Source: Methanosarcinales archaeon (GTDB taxonomy: Archaea > Halobacteriota > Syntropharchaeia > Alkanophagales > Methanospirareceae). From it: DNA of 11,887 nt. Shown here in pieces: positions 1 through 6,528 of this stretch (within the stretch, counting starts at the first letter, position 1; each line of letters opens with the position of its first letter). Below the pieces are notes generated by a model. The model ran no database searches. It had not been told where the DNA came from and saw nothing but the letters and a program-made list of their open reading frames with translations. Position numbers and translations under genes: made by a program. Where the stretch lies: the NCBI GenBank assembly GCA_025464645.1, contig JAODGF010000064.1, positions 1-11,887 on the forward strand, in the 5' to 3' direction.

Positions 1-840
1 GGTAAATGTGTTACCAATGTACGATTTTATCCAGTAAGGAGCACAAGCAGGAATCGATATTTTTGGATTGTGTTCTTCTTCTACACATATTGTACCTATT
101 GTAATCTCTTTTAAAGTTGCATTTGTAGCTTCTTTGTCATCGGTCACAGTTAATTTGACGGTGTAAGTTCCATTCTCAGCATAAGAATACGTAGTTACCT
201 TTCCAAATCCTGTCGTTCCATCGCCAAAGTCCCATTCGTAATTTGTGATTGTTCCATCTGGGTCTGTGGAATTAGAAGCGTCAAAAATGATTATTTGATT
301 GGCAATTGGATTTTTTGGCGAGTATGAGAAAGATGCAATTGGTGGTTGATTTGCTCCTTCCTTTGAAACTAAATCTTCCTTGAAAATATCATCTGCATTG
401 CTGATGAAAATATTTTGAATTGGTATTGAATTTGTAGGAATACTTATGCTTGATAAACCCTGGTGATAATCTGTATCTTGATTAGAGATGAAGAGATCTG
501 TGATTGGAACTTTATTTGTTGGTATGCTTACACTCGATAAGTCTTTTTGATATTCAGTGTCTTGGTTGGAGATGAAGAGATTTGTGATTGGAACTTTATT
601 TGTTGAAATACTTATGCATGATAAATCTTTTTGATAGCCTGTGTCATGGTTGGAGATAAAAAGATCTGTGATTGGGACTATATTTGTTGGTATGCTTACG
701 CTTGAGAAGTTTGCATCATAATAAGTATCCGTTCCATTTATTGTGATGTTTCCTATGGTTACATTTAAAGCATTTGCAGAGGGGATGGAAATAATTGCTA
801 AAACAATAATAAATAAAAAAGGGAGGATTTTCGATGACAT
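1..840 (-). CDS. Repeat-containing PKD-domain surface protein (3' end outside window)
   Basis: The first 280 codons of a gene that runs off the left edge. Residues 1-24 form a signal peptide (basic start, long I/L/V core, ending near SANA). Residues 46-157 are four tandem 28-residue repeats with the pattern S-x-I-P-T-N-x-V-P-I-T-D-L-F-I-S-N. Residues about 165-250 are a PKD fold, with ASFSYSP, DASNSTDPDG, the diagnostic WDFGDGT (203-209) and a TYTVKLTVTD strand. PKD domains are Ig-like sandwiches usual in archaeal surface and S-layer proteins, so I infer an extracellular, adhesive or structural role. The ATG follows the TAA of the upstream gene with no gap, and a GGAGGG ribosome site lies inside that gene's end, so translation is probably coupled. 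The ligand and the C-terminal anchor cannot be seen. Confidence 0.8.
   Translation of the reverse strand, partial: MSSKILPFLFIIVLAIISIPSANALNVTIGNITINGTDTYYDANFSSVSIPTNIVPITDLFISNHDTGYQKDLSCISISTNKVPITNLFISNQDTEYQKDLSSVSIPTNKVPITDLFISNQDTDYHQGLSSISIPTNSIPIQNIFISNADDIFKEDLVSKEGANQPPIASFSYSPKNPIANQIIIFDASNSTDPDGTITNYEWDFGDGTTGFGKVTTYSYAENGTYTVKLTVTDDKEATNATLKEITIGTICVEEEHNPKISIPACAPYWIKSYIGNTFT
370..705 (-). repeat. Four tandem 84-bp (28-residue) coding repeats
   Basis: Residues 46-73, 74-101, 102-129 and 130-157 of the PKD protein align without gaps. Units 1-3 share the core VPITDLFISNxDT and differ at only a few positions each; unit 4, next to the PKD domain, has drifted most (IPIQNIFISNADD). 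The near-identity of units at the DNA level suggests recent expansion or homogenisation. The unit number may vary between strains. Confidence 0.85.
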
Positions 841-1713
841 TTATCCCTCCTTGTATATGAGAATAGATCCAACACCGCCTCTGCCTGCAACTGACAATTT
901 TATGGTGTGCGGATTCCCCCGTGTTAGCACATCTCCAGGGTCATACGTACCGGTTGTTAGACCTTCCCAAGCAGAAGCTATTCGCTTTCCATCCACATAT
1001 AAGTAATTGCGGTCGCGGGTGTCACTAATAAGCGAATAACTTGCCTCATAGAGTCTATATCTGCCGGGTATGGAGATATGCGAGTATTCATCCCCGCCAC
1101 TACTCCTTGCATTTAAGAATATCACCATCTTCTTTGCATCAGGATACTCAAAGTCGTAGTATTTTATGTCGTCCTTGATGTCTAGGTAGTAAACGTCTAT
1201 TTTCGCACACATCTCTTTTATCGCGGCGTTTGTGATGAAGTCTTCTATCTTTGGATTGTTGAAGTCCATTCCTGACCATTTTATTATTTTGCTTGCAGGT
1301 TCTGTATTTTTAAAATAGGCAACGACGTATCCACCAGTATCCACATATACGTGAACGTTTATCATACCTCGCTTGTTATCTATTGGTACAATTCCAATAG
1401 CGTGCGTCTGGCTGAGTTCTTCTGTTTGTGTGAATGCTTTTACAGCTTCCGTTATGTTGATGCTTTTTCCCACGTTCACATAAGCCGCAATCCCCGCTTC
1501 ATCCTTGGGAAAGGCATTGCCACCCATCGCTTCCGCAGCGCCTGCGACGCCGATAAAGGGCGGCGGCATAAGCGAGATAATACCTTTTCCTTCGCCTTCG
1601 CTTATCCCTTTTCCCACTTCTGTTCCGCTATATCCATACATCGCCACACTGCCTGCAATCAGTACTAAGGCGGTTAAAACCGCTAATACCTTCAAGTCTA
1701 ATTTCTTCCCCAT
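841..1713 (-). CDS. Membrane-anchored archaeal surface protein, paralogue of the 5254-6165 product
   Basis: 290 residues. A single hydrophobic segment (about residues 8-27) after a K-rich start marks a signal peptide or N-terminal anchor, and the rest is predicted extracytoplasmic. I do not recognise a named family. It is clearly paralogous to the 5254-6165 product: both share SLxxPPFIGxAGAxE after the anchor, EAGIAAYxNVG, a VHVYVxxxGxxVAY block, YDFxYPxAxKxxI, a short strand holding V/LDGxxI, and a C-terminal HTIxL block ending in a YKEG/YREA tail. The ATG has a run of G (GGGGGGG) about 10 nt upstream as ribosome site, and a BRE/TATA element lies 60-80 nt upstream. It leads a two-gene operon with the PKD protein. 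The function is unknown; its pairing with repeat proteins suggests a cell-envelope or sheath component. Confidence 0.75.
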   Translation of the reverse strand: MGKKLDLKVLAVLTALVLIAGSVAMYGYSGTEVGKGISEGEGKGIISLMPPPFIGVAGAAEAMGGNAFPKDEAGIAAYVNVGKSINITEAVKAFTQTEELSQTHAIGIVPIDNKRGMINVHVYVDTGGYVVAYFKNTEPASKIIKWSGMDFNNPKIEDFITNAAIKEMCAKIDVYYLDIKDDIKYYDFEYPDAKKMVIFLNARSSGGDEYSHISIPGRYRLYEASYSLISDTRDRNYLYVDGKRIASAWEGLTTGTYDPGDVLTRGNPHTIKLSVAGRGGVGSILIYKEG

Positions 1714-1770
1714 TTTTATTATTCCCCCCCTCTTTAGGATAGCACCTTTAGTTTTTGAAATTAATAATAA

Positions 1771-1791
1771 CCCTTTATAAATTTTTCGGTT
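1771..1791 (-). promoter_or_regulatory. Archaeal promoter of surface module A (BRE + TATA)
   Basis: On the minus strand AACCGAAAAA is followed directly by TTTATAAAGG, a good BRE/TATA arrangement. Initiation about 25 nt downstream gives a leader of roughly 35 nt before the ATG at 1713. The same block occurs in front of the paralogous gene (6231-6251), matching at 17 of 21 positions by eye. The stretch 1792-1929 is AT-rich, and I see no gene in it. Confidence 0.6.
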
Positions 1792-1929
1792 ACTCTGCTG
1801 TGTTGCATAACTTTAAATAAGGTCTATTTCATATAAAATATTTTTATGAAAAAAGAGCGTTGGGGAAATGCATCGATGTGCCACCTTCTTCAAATCTATT
1901 GCTGATTATTAAAAAATCATGTCATCTCC

Positions 1930-2147
1930 TTAAAAAAGAGCTTTATTAAAAGCTATATCTTTGATCATCGAAAATGTCAACTTTCGTGATATCCAATAAT
2001 ATATTGATAATAAAATACTATTTGAAAGATAATTAATTGCTTCAAGCATATGACCTGATAATAAATTTAAATAAACCAATGCCCATAATGATTTTAGTCG
2101 TGTGGGATAATCTTCGTCAAACTCTTTGTTTATTTTCAGTATTTTTT
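1930..2147 (-). other. Out-of-frame continuation of the SIR2-TPR gene
   Basis: Downstream of the TGA that ends the SIR2-TPR frame, the minus strand stays open in another frame for about 70 codons to a TAA at 1930-1932. The product reads like further TPR helices, with motifs LKINKEFDEDY, RLKSLWALVYLNLLSG and MLEAINYLSNS. Joining it to the upstream frame needs one extra A in the AAAAAA run complementary to 2142-2147, giving HKKILKINKEF across the junction. I read it as the original C-terminus, separated by a one-base deletion or an assembly or sequencing error. Programmed frameshifting is less likely because no good slippery heptamer is in phase. Confidence 0.55.
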
Positions 2148-3629
2148 ATGGAGCTCTATTGCCTTCCAAAATTTCTTTTCCATCATGAGATTATTAGCGT
2201 ATTCTCGAAGCGTATTTATCTCCCCCATGGTTCTTCCAATAAATTGAAAATATTCTAAGACTTCTTCTAATAATCTGTAAGCTTCTTCGTGTTTTCTTTC
2301 TATGCGTTTACATCGTGCCAAAAATCGTTTGGCTTCAGCCTGCTTATCTATATTACCTTCACTAATGCCATTCTCATACAGCTCTTTTAGTAACTTTTCA
2401 ATTTGTTCCAGCTCTTGCTCAGAAGCAATACCTTTTTGTATTTTAGCTAGCCGAACCATTGCATAATTTTTCCTACAATCTGCTAAAAGGCTTTTAAGTT
2501 GGGATGGATTGTTATCTTCGTGAGTTAACACATGACCTATATTGCCAATAAGATCTTGTAACATACTTTCAGCTTTGTTAAATTCATGTCTCAAGACATG
2601 TATTTTCGCTATTTCCCTTTTAGCTTGTAAAATTCTGATTGTTGAAATTTTGGATTGTTCTTTTATAAGGTTCTTATAGTAGTACAAATAATATTTTTTG
2701 GATTTGCAATAGTCCCCCTTCTCTTTATATGTCTCAGCTATTTCAAAATTAAGGATATTGGAAAGGGCGGAATTAATGTGTGACCAAGGTAAGGACGTAG
2801 AACTTCTCGAAACCTTTCTGCTGTATAATTCTTGAAATATTAAACGCATATCAAATCCCACAAAACTATTATTCTTCTCTAAAATTTTAAGCATGCTGGG
2901 ATTGTCTCGTATAGCTTTTTCGTCCTTTTCAATCCAATAAACTTTTGAAAAAGGTATGTTGCTAAGTAGGGGAACTATATCAAATTCAGAGGCGCTATAA
3001 CCAATAAAACAAATTACTTTGCCCGAAAGAAATGATTTGAGGAAAGTTTGAAGAAATACAGGCAGTCCTGTACCCTCCCTTTCAAGGGTCATTATGATTG
3101 AACTTTTATCACTATAACTTCCATGTAGTTTTATAAGATTAATTTTATTAAGAGCAGGATAATCTTTTAGAGTGTTAAAAATTGGCTTCACGGTTCTTGG
3201 TAAGCAAGCCTCAAATAACAAATCAAAATTAGTTGTAAATATTGTCTTATGTGTTGTTTTATCTGTTAAAAAAATAAGCATTTTATGAATAGGATTGTAT
3301 TTGTTATTATCGAAAAAAGTTAAACCATCAAATAACCTATCTCCTATTTCAGCATAGATAGCTCCAAACATTCCTTCAAGAGGTACTTTTTGCCACTGTT
3401 CATTTGGGATTAGGTTATTAACATTGTTACCATATATTCCATCAAAATAAACGCTTAGATCCTTATGACTGGTAATGCCTTTAAACAAATTTCGTTTAAG
3501 CTCATATCCTGTCGGTAAATTTGAAGGATCCCACATTGATATTCCCGAGCCTACAAAGAAAACTATTTCATTTTCTTCTAGCAGGGCTGAAACAAAAGGT
3601 ATTGTCTCGAGAACTTTGTATTCCATCAT
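2136..3629 (-). CDS. SIR2-like NAD-hydrolase domain protein with C-terminal TPR repeats (putative defence effector)
   Basis: 497 residues as read. The N-terminal SIR2-type Rossmann fold shows GSGIS (27-31), TTNFD (132-136), LHGS (168-171) and GYSASEFD (210-217) followed by a YWIE strand. The catalytic-type Asn134 and His169 are both present, so NAD binding and hydrolysis are plausible. From about residue 290 the protein is all-helical with TPR-like pairs (EIAETYKEKGDY, AKREIAKIHVLRHEF, EEAYRLLEEVLEYF). In known bacterial and archaeal defence proteins (ThsA, DSR1/DSR2, SIR2-HerA, SIR2-pAgo) such SIR2 domains deplete NAD after infection, and TPR-type regions can act as sensors. The role here is inferred from that. 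The start ATG has AAGGAGTGA about 11 nt upstream and overlaps the stop of a small ORF (TAATG). The frame seems truncated; the coding signal continues out of frame to 1930. The next gene upstream is a nuclease, probably in the same transcript. The sequence is more AT-rich than the housekeeping genes to the right. Confidence 0.8.
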   Translation of the reverse strand: MMEYKVLETIPFVSALLEENEIVFFVGSGISMWDPSNLPTGYELKRNLFKGITSHKDLSVYFDGIYGNNVNNLIPNEQWQKVPLEGMFGAIYAEIGDRLFDGLTFFDNNKYNPIHKMLIFLTDKTTHKTIFTTNFDLLFEACLPRTVKPIFNTLKDYPALNKINLIKLHGSYSDKSSIIMTLEREGTGLPVFLQTFLKSFLSGKVICFIGYSASEFDIVPLLSNIPFSKVYWIEKDEKAIRDNPSMLKILEKNNSFVGFDMRLIFQELYSRKVSRSSTSLPWSHINSALSNILNFEIAETYKEKGDYCKSKKYYLYYYKNLIKEQSKISTIRILQAKREIAKIHVLRHEFNKAESMLQDLIGNIGHVLTHEDNNPSQLKSLLADCRKNYAMVRLAKIQKGIASEQELEQIEKLLKELYENGISEGNIDKQAEAKRFLARCKRIERKHEEAYRLLEEVLEYFQFIGRTMGEINTLREYANNLMMEKKFWKAIELHKKY

Positions 3630-3772
3630 TAATCAGTTTTCACTCCTTTTATCAATCGTGGCCGAGTAATATAGCAAATAACGCTTTGCAGATAAAAGAA
3701 GTTGTCACAGGCAATTTGGGCGAACCGAGCCAAGAGACGAGGCAAGGAAAACGAAGTCTGCATGTTTTGCAT
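3629..3772 (-). CDS. Possible 47-residue small protein between nuclease and SIR2 genes
   Basis: An ATG preceded by GAGGTG about 8 nt upstream opens 47 codons. The TAA stop overlaps the SIR2 start as TAATG, an arrangement typical of translational coupling. The product has a semi-hydrophobic middle (LLARFAQIACDNFFYL) and a basic tail. I recognise no family. Against it: the sequence lies inside an imperfect inverted-repeat segment, other frames are also partly open, and the composition is unusual. It may instead be non-coding spacer or a recombination-site remnant. Confidence 0.25.
   Translation of the reverse strand: MQNMQTSFSLPRLLARFAQIACDNFFYLQSVICYITRPRLIKGVKTD
3674..3770 (-). repeat. 97-bp segment with bulged inverted-repeat ends (attC-like layout)
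   Basis: On the plus strand the segment starts GCAAATAAC...TGCAGA and ends TCTGCA...GTTTTGC. The outer arms pair over 7 bp with a two-base bulge and the inner arms over 6 bp, separated by short unpaired spacers. Two paired boxes per side, closing a loop of about 60 nt and lying between two cassette-like genes, is the geometry of an integron attC site. However, the outer box does not fit the GTTRRRY core consensus, and no integrase is in view. It could be a chance hairpin or a structured intergenic RNA. Confidence 0.3.
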
Positions 3773-3791
3773 TTTTTTTACACCTCATCAA

Positions 3792-4400
3792 CTAATTTTC
3801 AAATTTCTCCACCCAAAAATTCCCTGCCTTAGTTAATAGCCCATATTCGATCAGGCACGGACGCCACGAACGATCACAATAGATGGGACGAAGGAAGCAA
3901 AATGTTCCCGAATTCTTGGAACAATACCGTTCCATCGCTCGGAATACCCTTCCACGCGTTGACCAACCCCGATTAATATCCTTTCGTTGGGGAAAAAGAT
4001 TTACATCGAGCCCGCCGCCAAGAGCATGACCAATGAAATGCCCTTTATCGTAATTATTAGCAAAAACTTTTGTAGATGAACCAAGAAATCCTTTCATTCT
4101 ACTTACGTCACGCTTTCTATAACTTGGTCGCGATCTTCCAAAAACGGCAACCACACGGTCTTCAACAGCTTGGTCACGAGGAATAACACCTTTAGTGACC
4201 AACTCCGAAGAAAAATCAAATAGAAACTTAAAACCATTATCATTGAACTGGAGTATGTTTGTCGCAGTAGGAGTCATTTTCCGATACTTCTCACACCACT
4301 CGTTCGGAAGCAGCTCACAAATAAATTTAATTATCTCTTCTATGTCGGAGGTTGACAATCCGGAGAGTATATAGTCATAATTAATAAAGACGTCCCTCAT
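3792..4400 (-). CDS. DNA/RNA non-specific endonuclease-like protein (H-N-N type)
   Basis: 202 residues. The C-terminal half matches what I know of the NUC1-type, Endonuclea_NS_2-like fold: DKGHFIGHALGGG (118-130, general-base His121), DVNLFPQ (132-138) and DINRGW (141-146), with Asn134 and Asn143 as likely metal and phosphate ligands, then Glu157 in a helix, and a terminal strand pair RPIYCDRSWRP...IEYGLL. This is the order DxGH - N(L/I)xPQ - N - E - RP expected of the family, so catalysis is probably intact. The N-terminal 110 residues show no recognised domain and no signal peptide, so a cytoplasmic role is likely. The ATG is preceded by AGGTGAT at good spacing and by a TATAAATA box. It lies 162 bp upstream of the SIR2-TPR gene on the same strand. 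The likely role is effector in an immune or toxin module; a stand-alone toxin derived from a polymorphic toxin tip is the alternative. Confidence 0.7.
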   Translation of the reverse strand: MRDVFINYDYILSGLSTSDIEEIIKFICELLPNEWCEKYRKMTPTATNILQFNDNGFKFLFDFSSELVTKGVIPRDQAVEDRVVAVFGRSRPSYRKRDVSRMKGFLGSSTKVFANNYDKGHFIGHALGGGLDVNLFPQRKDINRGWSTRGRVFRAMERYCSKNSGTFCFLRPIYCDRSWRPCLIEYGLLTKAGNFWVEKFEN

Positions 4401-4456
4401 AGTGAATCACCTACTGACGATGTCGCCTAACTTCATTATATCCGTAATACTTCACT

Positions 4457-4464
4457 TATTTATA
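4457..4464 (-). promoter_or_regulatory. TATA box of the nuclease-SIR2 operon
   Basis: A perfect TATAAATA on the minus strand, preceded by GGAGG, places transcription start near 4433, giving a leader of about 33 nt before the nuclease ATG. It lies in the short gap after surface module B, so the defence pair has its own promoter and does not depend on module B read-through. Confidence 0.55.
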
Positions 4465-4512
4465 CCTCCTTCAGGTCGAATCTACATTTGCATCCATTCC
4501 TTACAAATTTCT

Positions 4513-5244
4513 CTATCCCCCTCTTGTATCAAACCAAAACTCCAAACTTTCCACTGAATTCCCACCCCGATCCGTGCTATTCACAACGAAATAATAACTT
4601 GTACCTGGCGATAACCCCGTCAACGTTACCACATGTTCCTTAACAAACAATTCATCCCTGCATATTTTTGTGTACACCGTTGAGTTCTCACCGTATTTCA
4701 CCACGCTATCAGCAAACTCATCCGTTACCCACGTTATCACTGCCGAGTTGTTCGTTACGTTTATTACCGCTACATCAGCAATTATCGGCGGTGTAGTATC
4801 ATTCATAAGCTCAATTGGAAATATTAGTGATATGTATGAATTAGATTCCGCATATTCAATTATCAATCTCTGTTTCGGCACCTCTTTCGTTGTATTCAAA
4901 AGATTCGCTGGCATTTCTTGCAATTCACGATGAGCAATTGAATTCGCATACTCTACTATTATTCCCGGAATTACCCTTCTTGCCACATTAGTCAGATTTT
5001 CAGGCATGACATATAATCCAAATTGAGAAATGGTGTTCGCATATTCCACTACTATCCTCGGTGTTACATCAGGAATGCCCGATGGGTATGTTGTAGTAAC
5101 ATTGTGAATGGTATCTGCACCTATTACAGCTATATCTGATGCACCAACTGGTGCTACTGCTTGAAGAGCAAGCAAAGTCAAGGCTATGAGCACGAAAAAA
5201 TTTAGTCCCATTCTTTTTGTAACTCTCCCATTTTTTGCCCTCAT
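4513..5244 (-). CDS. Secreted repeat protein with fibronectin type III-like domain (surface module B)
   Basis: 243 residues. A basic N-terminus (RAKNGRVTKR) and a hydrophobic core to about residue 35 (ending VGAS) form a signal peptide. Residues 66-150 hold three repeats of about 31-32 residues, each starting V/IEYA followed by N/ES, then L-x-x-x-P-x-x-L. Residues 151-240 look like a fibronectin-III or phosphatase-N-terminal sandwich: TTPPIIADV, NNSAVITWVTDEFADSVVKYG, then HVVTLTGLSPGTSYYFVVNSTDRGGNS. The start chosen is 9 nt after the upstream TAG and probably translates by reinitiation. An internal ATG at 5211 with GGGAGAG upstream is an alternative that also leaves a good signal peptide. 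No sorting or transmembrane C-terminus is seen, so it is probably secreted or held by partners. Role inferred: envelope or extracellular matrix. Confidence 0.75.
   Translation of the reverse strand: MRAKNGRVTKRMGLNFFVLIALTLLALQAVAPVGASDIAVIGADTIHNVTTTYPSGIPDVTPRIVVEYANTISQFGLYVMPENLTNVARRVIPGIIVEYANSIAHRELQEMPANLLNTTKEVPKQRLIIEYAESNSYISLIFPIELMNDTTPPIIADVAVINVTNNSAVITWVTDEFADSVVKYGENSTVYTKICRDELFVKEHVVTLTGLSPGTSYYFVVNSTDRGGNSVESLEFWFDTRGG
4795..5049 (-). repeat. Three VEYA-type coding repeats
   Basis: Residues 66-96, 97-128 and 129-150 of the fibronectin-III protein begin VEYANT, VEYANS and IEYAES, followed by an L-x-x-x-P-x-x-L core. The copies have diverged far more than the 28-residue repeats of the module A partner, and the third is shorter, running into the fibronectin-like domain. 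Confidence 0.7.
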
Positions 5245-5253
5245 TTGCTATGC

Positions 5254-6165
5254 CTATGCCTCTCTGTATGCAAGCACAATGGCAACACATGCATGACCAA
5301 TAATATAATCACTCCATTCATCATGCCACAAACTTATGGTGTGGAATTCATTTGGCATTAACTGTGAAGGTGATAACTTTCCATATCTCGCTTGCCAGCA
5401 CTCATCGCATCTTCCAAGACTGTTAATTTCGATACCATCCAGCATAAAGCTTGATTCGTGGCTATCCCATGACCAATGATACCAAGACCGATCATAAACT
5501 CTGACATCACTCGGTATCTTTATATCAAACGTATCCCATCCTTCTACCCATTGCCCGTCCAAGATTATCATTAGCTTATCCGCATTCGGATACCTGAAAT
5601 CGTAGAACTTGGTGTAGAACAGAGGCAATCCCACGCCATCACACATCCTTCCAAGTGCAATATCGAGCTTTAGGGTTATGTCCCCATTCTCCATGTAATT
5701 CTTGTAGTTTATCATCTTCGCTATTGGCTCATCTTTCAAGTAATACGCCACTATCCATCCGTCTTTGTGTACATACACGTGCACGTCTTCGCTCTCTGCG
5801 TAACCAGGTAATGCAACCGACCCAATGGTGTAGTTCTCTTTCTCTACTTCTGTGGTTCTATACACCTCTTTTGCCTTTTCAAGGTCTATCTCCATCCCTA
5901 CATTTGTGTATGCCGCAATTCCCGCTTCTTCTTCTAAAAAGTTAGTCCCTGCTCTCATACCGCTGACTTCGCTTTCGCTCGCGCCTGCAATTCCAATAAA
6001 AGGTGGCGACACAAGCGAGATAACGCTTTTTCCACCGCTTTCTTCTATTCCTTTTTCACCTATCTCCTTATCTAAATTCGCTGCACTGAATACCGCCACG
6101 CTACTTGCAACTATTGCCAAAATGACTGAAATCGCCAATATCTTCCAAATACCCCTTTCCCTCAT
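5254..6165 (-). CDS. Membrane-anchored archaeal surface protein, paralogue of the 841-1713 product
   Basis: 303 residues from the ATG at 6165. This start is preferred over an in-frame ATG at 6189 because GGGGAGG sits 6 nt upstream of it. The hydrophobic segment (about residues 7-27) is an N-terminal anchor or signal. Blocks shared with the 841-1713 product are SLVSPPFIGIAGASE, EEAGIAAYTNVG, EDVHVYV...GWIVAYY, FYDFRYPNADKLMIILDG and a terminal FHTISL...YREA. It differs in a W-rich central insert (SWYHWSWDSHES) and a CDEC pair near the C-terminus that could bind metal or form a disulfide. It is the first gene of a two-gene module with the repeat/fibronectin-III protein. I recognise no named family; a cell-envelope role is inferred from the anchor and the neighbour. 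Confidence 0.75.
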   Translation of the reverse strand: MRERGIWKILAISVILAIVASSVAVFSAANLDKEIGEKGIEESGGKSVISLVSPPFIGIAGASESEVSGMRAGTNFLEEEAGIAAYTNVGMEIDLEKAKEVYRTTEVEKENYTIGSVALPGYAESEDVHVYVHKDGWIVAYYLKDEPIAKMINYKNYMENGDITLKLDIALGRMCDGVGLPLFYTKFYDFRYPNADKLMIILDGQWVEGWDTFDIKIPSDVRVYDRSWYHWSWDSHESSFMLDGIEINSLGRCDECWQARYGKLSPSQLMPNEFHTISLWHDEWSDYIIGHACVAIVLAYREA

Positions 6166-6230
6166 TTTTATCCTCCCCTTTTTTATCATTCTCTCTTTTA
6201 ATATTTACTCCGATTCTATGTGGGTATCAA

Positions 6231-6251
6231 CCTCTTAAAAGTTTTTCGGTT
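6231..6251 (-). promoter_or_regulatory. Archaeal promoter of surface module B
   Basis: The minus strand reads AACCGAAAAA then CTTTTAAGAGG. The first ten bases are identical to the module A promoter, and the following AT box is weaker. The predicted start of transcription is about 45 nt before the ATG at 6165. It overlaps the 3' end of a degraded reading frame (stop at 6235-6237). Confidence 0.5.
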
Positions 6252-6528
6252 GCTGCAATTTCAGAACTACGCTCCTCTTCGTTTCACCATTGCTAAGAAT
6301 CTCTATTACTACATCCTCAGAATTTACCTTCGCTTTGCATTACCCTTCCAAATCGCCCTCACCTCCCATTCCTCCTCATGATAGAAAGAAATGCCGATCG
6401 TATTTTTTGGAAGAGCATAAACCATGACCACATCCACAGACGGTTTTTCTTCTAACAAGTACCTCGGACGAATTGCCCGCATATTTACTAAAATCCGTCT
6501 TTATGAACCACTCATAATCTTCCCTCAT
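6235..6528 (-). pseudogene. Frameshifted remnant of one or two small archaeal genes
   Basis: Protein-like sequence continues on the minus strand across three frames. First, an ATG at 6528 opens MREDYEWFIKTDFSKYAG, which resembles the start of DUF5678-type proteins, and then loses sense. Second, an ATG at 6482 opens 52 codons with RYLLEEKPSVDVVMVYALP and FYHEEEWEVRAIWKG, ending at 6324. Third, a further frame gives NSEDVVIEILSNGETKRSVV and stops at 6235-6237. At least two indels are needed to join them. I read this as a decayed gene or gene pair. DUF5678 is from memory of the motif only. Confidence 0.4.

Noticed and set aside
370..705. Possible CRISPR array
   Set aside because: The 84-bp repeats are contiguous, in frame and coding, with no spacers.
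1846..1905. Plus-strand ORF of 19 codons starting ATGAAAAAAGAGCG
   Set aside because: Too short, no ribosome site, no recognisable motif, and it lies in AT-rich spacer.
2037..2258. 73-codon plus-strand ORF opposite the end of the SIR2-TPR gene
   Set aside because: It is antisense to TPR-coding sequence, has no ribosome site and gives a product of no recognisable character; the minus strand explains the region better.
4401..4455. Very short ORFs upstream of the nuclease (VKYYGYNEVRRHRQ and MKLGDIVSR on the minus strand)
   Set aside because: Only 14 and 9 codons. The first starts upstream of the predicted transcript start, and its GGAGG is better explained as flanking the TATA box.
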